Below are positions 58,925 through 64,000 of a stretch of DNA of 64,000 bases, one piece after another. The notes beneath the pieces are model-generated. The model had not been told where the DNA came from. It saw only the letters and a program-made list of their open reading frames with translations, and made no database searches. Source of the stretch: Blasia pusilla (taxonomy: Eukaryota; Marchantiophyta; Marchantiopsida; Blasiales); NCBI GenBank assembly GCA_050084515.1, contig CM114274.1:31620001-31684000 (forward strand), written 5' to 3'. Each line of letters begins with the position of its first letter. Within the stretch, counting starts at the first letter, position 1. Position numbers and translations under genes: made by a program.

Positions 58925-59199
58925 ATGAGAGATATTTTGGTACTTCTCGTCTCATTGTTTGGATGCCATGAGTTAGCATGGGATCGTGCGTGTGTGTGTG
59001 TGAATGTTCGGTGACAACGATGTATGTTGTGTAGTCATGTGTATGCGCACGACAACATAGATCACAACTTGAGGTTGCTCCATGTCAATTACTTGTATTA
59101 TCAACCTCTCCCCAGCCTTTGGATCCAGGAAGTTGCTGGTCATCCCAATGTTAATCAAAGCAACCACAAATCTTCCTAAAATTAGTACCTCAACTAGAA

Positions 59200-59850
59200 A
59201 TTGGCACTCACTAGTAATCTCATGCATTTTCTTTAAGTCTCATCACCTTCCCTAAACTCATTTTGTGAAGGACGTGCGAAACATCAAGGCGTTTGTCTCC
59301 CTTATGAGGTCAATGTCCTCGCGCTTGCTGATTGCTCTTGCTCGTTGCAGCGGCAGTCTTGCCTTCCACACATTGGTCCCTTACGCCCTAGGACACTTCC
59401 GCTTGAAATGAGTAGGATCATTGCACATATAATATTCTCTAGCAGCAAGTTCACTCGAGGTCACCCGTTGATTGGAACTTGGCGATTGTTGAGTTTGATC
59501 CTTTTGGATTCTAACCACATGTGTGGCCTTGTCTCATTGGGTTTTCTCTTGTTTGCCCCGCTAGACGATTCCCCTATCTTTGTAACAATGGACCACCGTT
59601 ACAAAGATAGGGGAATCTCAAGACTTGGATCGTGCGCCACTAGTTGGGTAATCATATCAATAGTGGCCTTTAGCTTCCCAAACTTGGTTGCTAGCGTAGT
59701 ACTTTTCTCCCTAAATATCCGTTTCAACTTGGGTGACATAGCCTCCAAAAAGTTGAAGATTTGCTGTTCGGCTGACATATCGTCAATCATCGCCAACGTC
59801 TCCATCTCCTGGAGTTGAGTAATGAAACTCGCAATAGAACCTAACTGCAT
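59200..59850 (-). pseudogene. LTR-retrotransposon gag-like fragment, minus strand
   Basis: The minus-strand frame 59850-59599 (SIASFITQLQEMETLAMIDD, EQQIFNFLEAMSPKLK) resembles plant retrotransposon gag. The stretch down to about 59210 is noncoding or too decayed to place. It is interrupted by the perfect inverted repeat at 59567-59617. It belongs to a different element from the methyltransferase family. Confidence 0.5.
59567..59617. repeat. Perfect inverted repeat, 20-bp arms
   Basis: Arms 59567-59586 and 59598-59617 are exact reverse complements around an 11-base loop, within the minus-strand gag-like fragment. Confidence 0.85.
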
Positions 59851-59879
59851 GTGCTAGAATCGCATGGTTGTATTACAAG

Positions 59880-60590
59880 GTTGCAAAGGAACTAGTATGG
59901 GGTACGGATTGAGAAGTTGAGGAGCATCCATGAATTCCATAGACGTATGGGAGAGAGTGTGCGGAGGCATATATTAACTTGGCTAAACTTGGTCTATTAG
60001 CATCACTTAAGGGGGGATAGAGGCCCAGACAGTTTAGGCATGGTATGGGATGTTGGAACAAGATGTGCGGAAGTGGTTGAGGGGTACGATACTCGTGTAT
60101 TGTACGTCATCTACTTTGAAAGATGTCTTTGAGATAGTTAAGTACGTAGAGCGCATCATGGTTGAGAAGAGTGTATCAGCTCTGAGTCACGTGAGAGGGA
60201 TGTCATGGATGTCTGAAACACCAGTACAACAATGTGTATCTTGAGAGAGAAGTATGGTGCTGTGAGTTCAGAGTGATTACTGAGAGCATATGCCACAACA
60301 ACCTATAGCATCATACGCGGGTCAACGATAACCCGCGTATGATGCTATAGGTTGTTATTTATTAGACATGTGGTAGAGCCCATCGCTAGCAAGATTACAT
60401 CGGTTAGGGAGGAAATGGGCCCCCACGAGGATTGTTCAAGTGTGATCATTATCAACGGTATGATCATATTTGCGCTAGATATTGTAGCCTTGAGCTTGAG
60501 CTACGTCCGGATCAAATTCAAGAAATGACATCAGAGCGAGTTGGATATGCCCAAGGAGGAGGTGACGGTGTGCCACCTATAAGGAAAAAG
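59880..60590 (+). pseudogene. gag fragment of the methyltransferase retrotransposon family, copy 3
   Basis: The segment aligns with copy 1 gag at 15010-15520 and 16570-16650: GAGAAGTTGAGGAGCATCCA, TGGTATGGGATGTTGG, and a decayed second zinc knuckle (CDHYQRYDHICARYC) near 60433-60480. It is more diverged than copies 1 and 2. A hairpin (60297-60356) replaces part of the aligned sequence between the two gag blocks. Confidence 0.75.
60297..60356. repeat. Perfect inverted repeat, 26-bp arms, inside gag copy 3
   Basis: Arms 60297-60322 and 60331-60356 are exact reverse complements around an 8-base loop. Copies 1 and 2 have no such structure at the aligned site, so the inverted duplication arose in this copy. 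Confidence 0.88.
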
Positions 60591-61312
60591 AAATACTTTT
60601 TTTTCCAAAACAAAGATCAAATTTGATTTTATCAATATTTAAGAAAAATCTAATTTTCCATTTTAAATTCAATCTTCTTACGTTAAACAATAAAAATTCC
60701 AAATATATCGGATGGCTTCACATCATCATATTTTCATCTCCATCCATGGCAAGGCAATAAGATTATTAATCGTAAAGAATGATGCAAGCAGTCAAATAAT
60801 CATCTCCCTCTTATGATGGAAACATTTTTTTTCATGACACAAAACTGTTCCAACAGCTGATTTTTCGATTCGGAGACTTCCCTTCGAAGCCACTTGACTA
60901 CATATCTGCGCAATGGGATATTATTTCGTGGACGCGTACCGATTGAAATGGGACCCTAGAACCCAAACTCCAGAGCGAGACATCATCGAATAGGAGGATT
61001 TCGTAACTGATGCGTTGAAACTCTCCTCTCATTGTTTGGGCATTAATGAGGTGAGAGTTTCTCGAGAAAGTGTTGGGGAATGACATACCCGTTGACGGTC
61101 GTCCATCGGTTTGCACTTTGCAGGAGATGAGGGACTCCTATCCGAATGCAGCGAACTGCAAGAGATCCGCCTCGATCGATGAGAGGATGGTCCGGACAAA
61201 CATGTCTGAACCTGCACTGCTATTAGACCGTCAAAAGAAAACAAAGATGCACTTCGATAAAAACGAGTGATGGAAAACCCATCGGAAGTACAAAAGAGGG
61301 GGACTCAAAGAG
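60591..61312. other. Unassigned sequence between gag copy 3 and the non-LTR element
   Basis: AT-rich to about 60860, then GC-richer. No gene is supported. It may include the 3' untranslated end of the minus-strand non-LTR element. Confidence 0.4.
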
Positions 61313-64000
61313 TCAAAACCTGAAGGCCACAACACGACCAGAAAAGGAAGAAGGGGCATTCCCCCTAACGACGAAACTCACCAACAAAGCAGAGACAATA
61401 TCAAGCAACAACAAGAGAGCTATGACTACTACTAAGTGGGCCTCTAGCGCCGGCGTCTCCCACGACTGAGCCCGCCGCAAAATCCCATTAGCCTGGGCAC
61501 GCCGCTGCAACGCTATGGAGACCAGCGCTACAATCTGATCGCAGTAGCTAAGGACAACCCATTTCTCGAGTGGAGATGATGGGCGCGATCCGTAATGAAC
61601 AGTCGAACCTCTCCCCCCATAGCCCCATACATCTCTATGGCCAGGGGATGAAGATGTGTCCCTCGTGTAGTCGATTTGTAGATATGTGTCTTCTTCGCCG
61701 CCGCCGCTCCTTGTAGCATTCGCCCTTGGGCCACCACTTGGGCTCGACCGCCTCCAGCGTAGGATCTGCGTGACTACCACGTCCGCCACAACCACCTCGG
61801 CCTCACGTGTTATGTAGGATCGGCACGAATGAGGGAATCCCGCATGGAGTAGTGCCTCTCTCTCTGCACATGGAAGCCACTCTCCCGAGCACATCGAACA
61901 TGATATCCCGTGACTTTGCATCGTGAGTGGCTATCCTCTCACCCCCAATCGACAGCGTGCCAAATGCACACCAAGTGGATCCAGGCTCGGTGACACTCGC
62001 GGTGTGTCGAACCAACTACCGATGGTTGGGGGAGGCCCAAGCGGAACCGCATCGCTGTGGTATAGGTAAGTGGTGCGACACGGAAAGCCTGGAGAGAAGG
62101 GGCGCGCCCTACCCATGAGCCTGCCCCCTTTCCGGAGCAAGAGCGAATACGGGCCCTAACCTCCATGGGGATATTCCCGTCAGACATAGTGCCTCTAAAA
62201 TCTGCCTCAAAGTGGGCTTCCATCAAGGAAGATTGGAGCCCAGACTGACCGGAGGTAACTAAGGAGGAGAAAGTGGGGAGAACGGCTCGGCCTCAACTCG
62301 AAGGAATCTCTACAAGGTGTGAGTGAAGACGAAGTGGGAAAGAGCCATCCTCGACACGGGAGACGTAGTGTAGAAGGAGCGGTCTATCTCTAACCAAAAA
62401 TCGGGAGCAAAGGAGGGTGCCACTATGGCCCAACTCCTAAAAAAGCGGAGGGCGCCACTAACTCGGTCGAGAGAAGACCTACTCCACCAAAAGAAATCGG
62501 CCAAGAGGCGTGTCTACGTGCTAACTCCCCATGGGGCACTCTAAGGAGCCGGGTCCTAGAAGATCCCCAAACACTGCATGAGCTTCCTATCAAAGGATCT
62601 ATATAGGGAAGAAAGGTGACTAGATGTCCGAGGCAGTTCTAGTGAGGTAACCAGGTCTCACGAGCAAAACAAGAAGAGAGAATGCCGAAGGCGACTTGAG
62701 GGTCACCAATCCTCATAAGATCATCAACGTGGAGAAGATCCTCGGTAAGAGCGCCGCCACGAAAGTCGATACAAAGTCCTGGCTCCCGGCGGTACTCCCA
62801 AGACTCGAAGCCCTCCGACAGTGCAAGAAGCCGTCGGGTAAATGTAGATCATCACGTAGGCCTGATGGAGACCAAGCCTTGCACTTCCCCACCTTCACCG
62901 CCAGCCAACACGTGCCAACTGTCTTTGAAAAGTGCTCGAATGCGGGGACAACCAGATCTCCGGGACCAACAATATGAGTATCATCTCGCCCGTGAAGGAA
63001 CATGCAACCCGGGAAAGCCTCCACCGTAGAAAGAACGGGCTCGGTAATGAGCCACAAAGAAACAACGCGCCACCCAGAGGTCACCCCGACGAGTCCCGTA
63101 GAGGACTCCAAGACCGTGACCTCCTCCTCGAATCGACCATGGTGGAAATAGAGGGCCGAAGGGGCCCCATAGAAAGCTGCACAAAGGGAATGAGGCTCGC
63201 CATGGGGCCACCCGCGTCCCTCAACTCGTGAATATAGTAGCCCGAGATATTGAGTTGAAGGCGTTCTCCACGCCCACTTGGAGAACCACCCACTCTGGAT
63301 GTACATCTAGACAAGCCCTCAAACCTAAGGCAACCGTCTCACATCCGGTGGCGTGGCAACTCCAAACTCAAAGTGCGGACTCGGATGTGGATCGAAAGCC
63401 TCACGGAATTGCAAAGCGAGAGTACGACTCACCAACCGCAAGAGCACCTCACCTATGGCAATCGGACGGATACCACCACCCCTTTGACAACGGCAAAAGT
63501 CGCCCCGCCCCTAATACTTGGGCCATCGCTGTTGGCACTCTCCCCTGAGCTAGGTGAGAGGCAACCTGAAGCAACTTCGGAGAAGCCGCTAGCGGTGTCC
63601 TCGGAAGAAAGCAATCACAAAGGTGTTAGTACATCATACTGCAGACAAACCTCCGCCGCAATCCTCGGAGAACGCCCAAGTGCCCGTGCAAAGAGGAACG
63701 GGTCAAGGCATATAGCCGTGTCGGGTGGAAGTCACGTGCAAAAGCCGGAATGTCAACCGATGGGCGAGGATGTAGCCTCCGGAGGGCATCGATGGTAACG
63801 GTGAAGAAGGAGCCATGTCCATCGGGCGAAGAGCACGCGGACTCGCGAGTACTCACAGGCTCGCCCAAGTGTCCTACATCGCCGCAACCTGGCCGCTCCA
63901 GGATCGTCCCGGAAACCAGGTGAACTACTACCTGGCGAATGCCACAAACTCACTCTGCAGAGACTCCCAATCACCTCCTCAAAGCGTCTCGGGCGTGCTA
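61313..64000 (-). mobile_element. Degenerate non-LTR retrotransposon (reverse transcriptase plus C-terminal endonuclease-like region)
   Basis: Read on the minus strand from the window edge, reverse-transcriptase blocks appear in order but in shifting frames: FGVATPP near 63350, QVGVENAFNSIS-type palm motif near 63270, YGAPSALYFHHGRFEEEVTV near 63160, the GTRxGD turn near 63080, ADDTHIVGPGDLVVPAFEHF around 62955 and KVGKCKAWSPSGL around 62870. A thumb/linker follows, then GKGAGSWVGRAPSL, MRFRLGLPQPS and GGERIATHD (about 62150-61930) and GFHVQREALL-type residues, a layout like the C-terminal endonuclease region of site-specific non-LTR elements. Many frameshifts and stops make it inactive. It continues beyond the right edge. 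Confidence 0.8.

Larger units (their letters stand above)
52741..59060 (+). mobile_element. Ty3/gypsy methyltransferase retrotransposon, copy 2 (deleted derivative)
   Basis: Similarity to copy 1 begins at CGTGACGTCCGTAGCCGC (copy 1 near 13690) and runs through gag, the methyltransferase N-terminal half, RNase H, integrase, PHD finger, polypurine tract and 3' LTR. The 5' LTR and most of the leader are missing. Two internal deletions remove the protease (junction near 55415) and the methyltransferase C-terminus plus reverse transcriptase (junction near 56215). It lacks the solo LTR nested in copy 1. Stops and frameshifts are frequent. Confidence 0.92.

Noticed and set aside
1-64000. tRNA genes, rRNA genes and CRISPR arrays
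   Set aside because: No tRNA A/B-box pair with cloverleaf potential, no rRNA blocks and no regularly spaced short repeats were seen.

Overview
This is nuclear DNA of a green plant (streptophyte). The host genes are plant-type, with GT-AG introns and well-conserved exons, and they are set in AT-rich repetitive DNA. A non-seed land plant or a close streptophyte relative fits best: a Ty3/gypsy element carries a DNMT3-like cytosine methyltransferase, and a non-LTR element of a divergent type sits at the right edge. The species cannot be fixed from the sequence alone.

Host genes, left to right: MSH3, a mismatch-repair MutS homologue (913-8366, minus, 12 exons); an EMB514/DOMINO1-type DUF3223 protein (25180-27306, plus, 2 exons); a SEC14-like CRAL-TRIO protein with a C-terminal membrane anchor (28621-32413, minus, 6 exons); EBP2, an rRNA-processing factor (38258-39423, minus, 2 exons); eIF6/TIF6 (41930-45445, minus, 7 coding exons); and an SdpI-family membrane protein (48177-49826, minus, 5 exons). 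EBP2 and eIF6 both act in 60S ribosome assembly and are same-strand neighbours. Exons were joined by hand using protein similarity, splice sites and phase. Every joined frame closes without a stop.

The rest is mobile-element territory. The main find is a Ty3/gypsy LTR retrotransposon family present as two sizeable copies (12588 to about 23605, and 52741 to about 59060) plus a gag fragment (about 59880-60590). Its polyprotein order is gag (two zinc knuckles), aspartic protease, C5-cytosine DNA methyltransferase, reverse transcriptase, RNase H, integrase, PHD finger. The methyltransferase lies in the same reading frame as its neighbours and shows the motif I, IV (PCQ), VI (ENV), VIII and X landmarks. 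Both copies are dead. Copy 1 has scattered stops, many of them TAG where the other copy keeps CAG. Copy 2 has lost the protease, and also the end of the methyltransferase together with the reverse transcriptase. Copy 1 carries a 1003-bp solo LTR of a different family nested in gag, with a perfect 5-bp target-site duplication. A diverged relative of that LTR lies just downstream of the same element.

Other repeats include a copia remnant abutting copy 2, Helitron-like 5' termini at four or more places, a degenerate non-LTR retrotransposon with a C-terminal endonuclease-like region (about 61313-64000, minus), a 136-bp minisatellite upstream of MSH3, three 80-bp repeats inside an eIF6 intron, and many short-loop inverted repeats, some nearly perfect.
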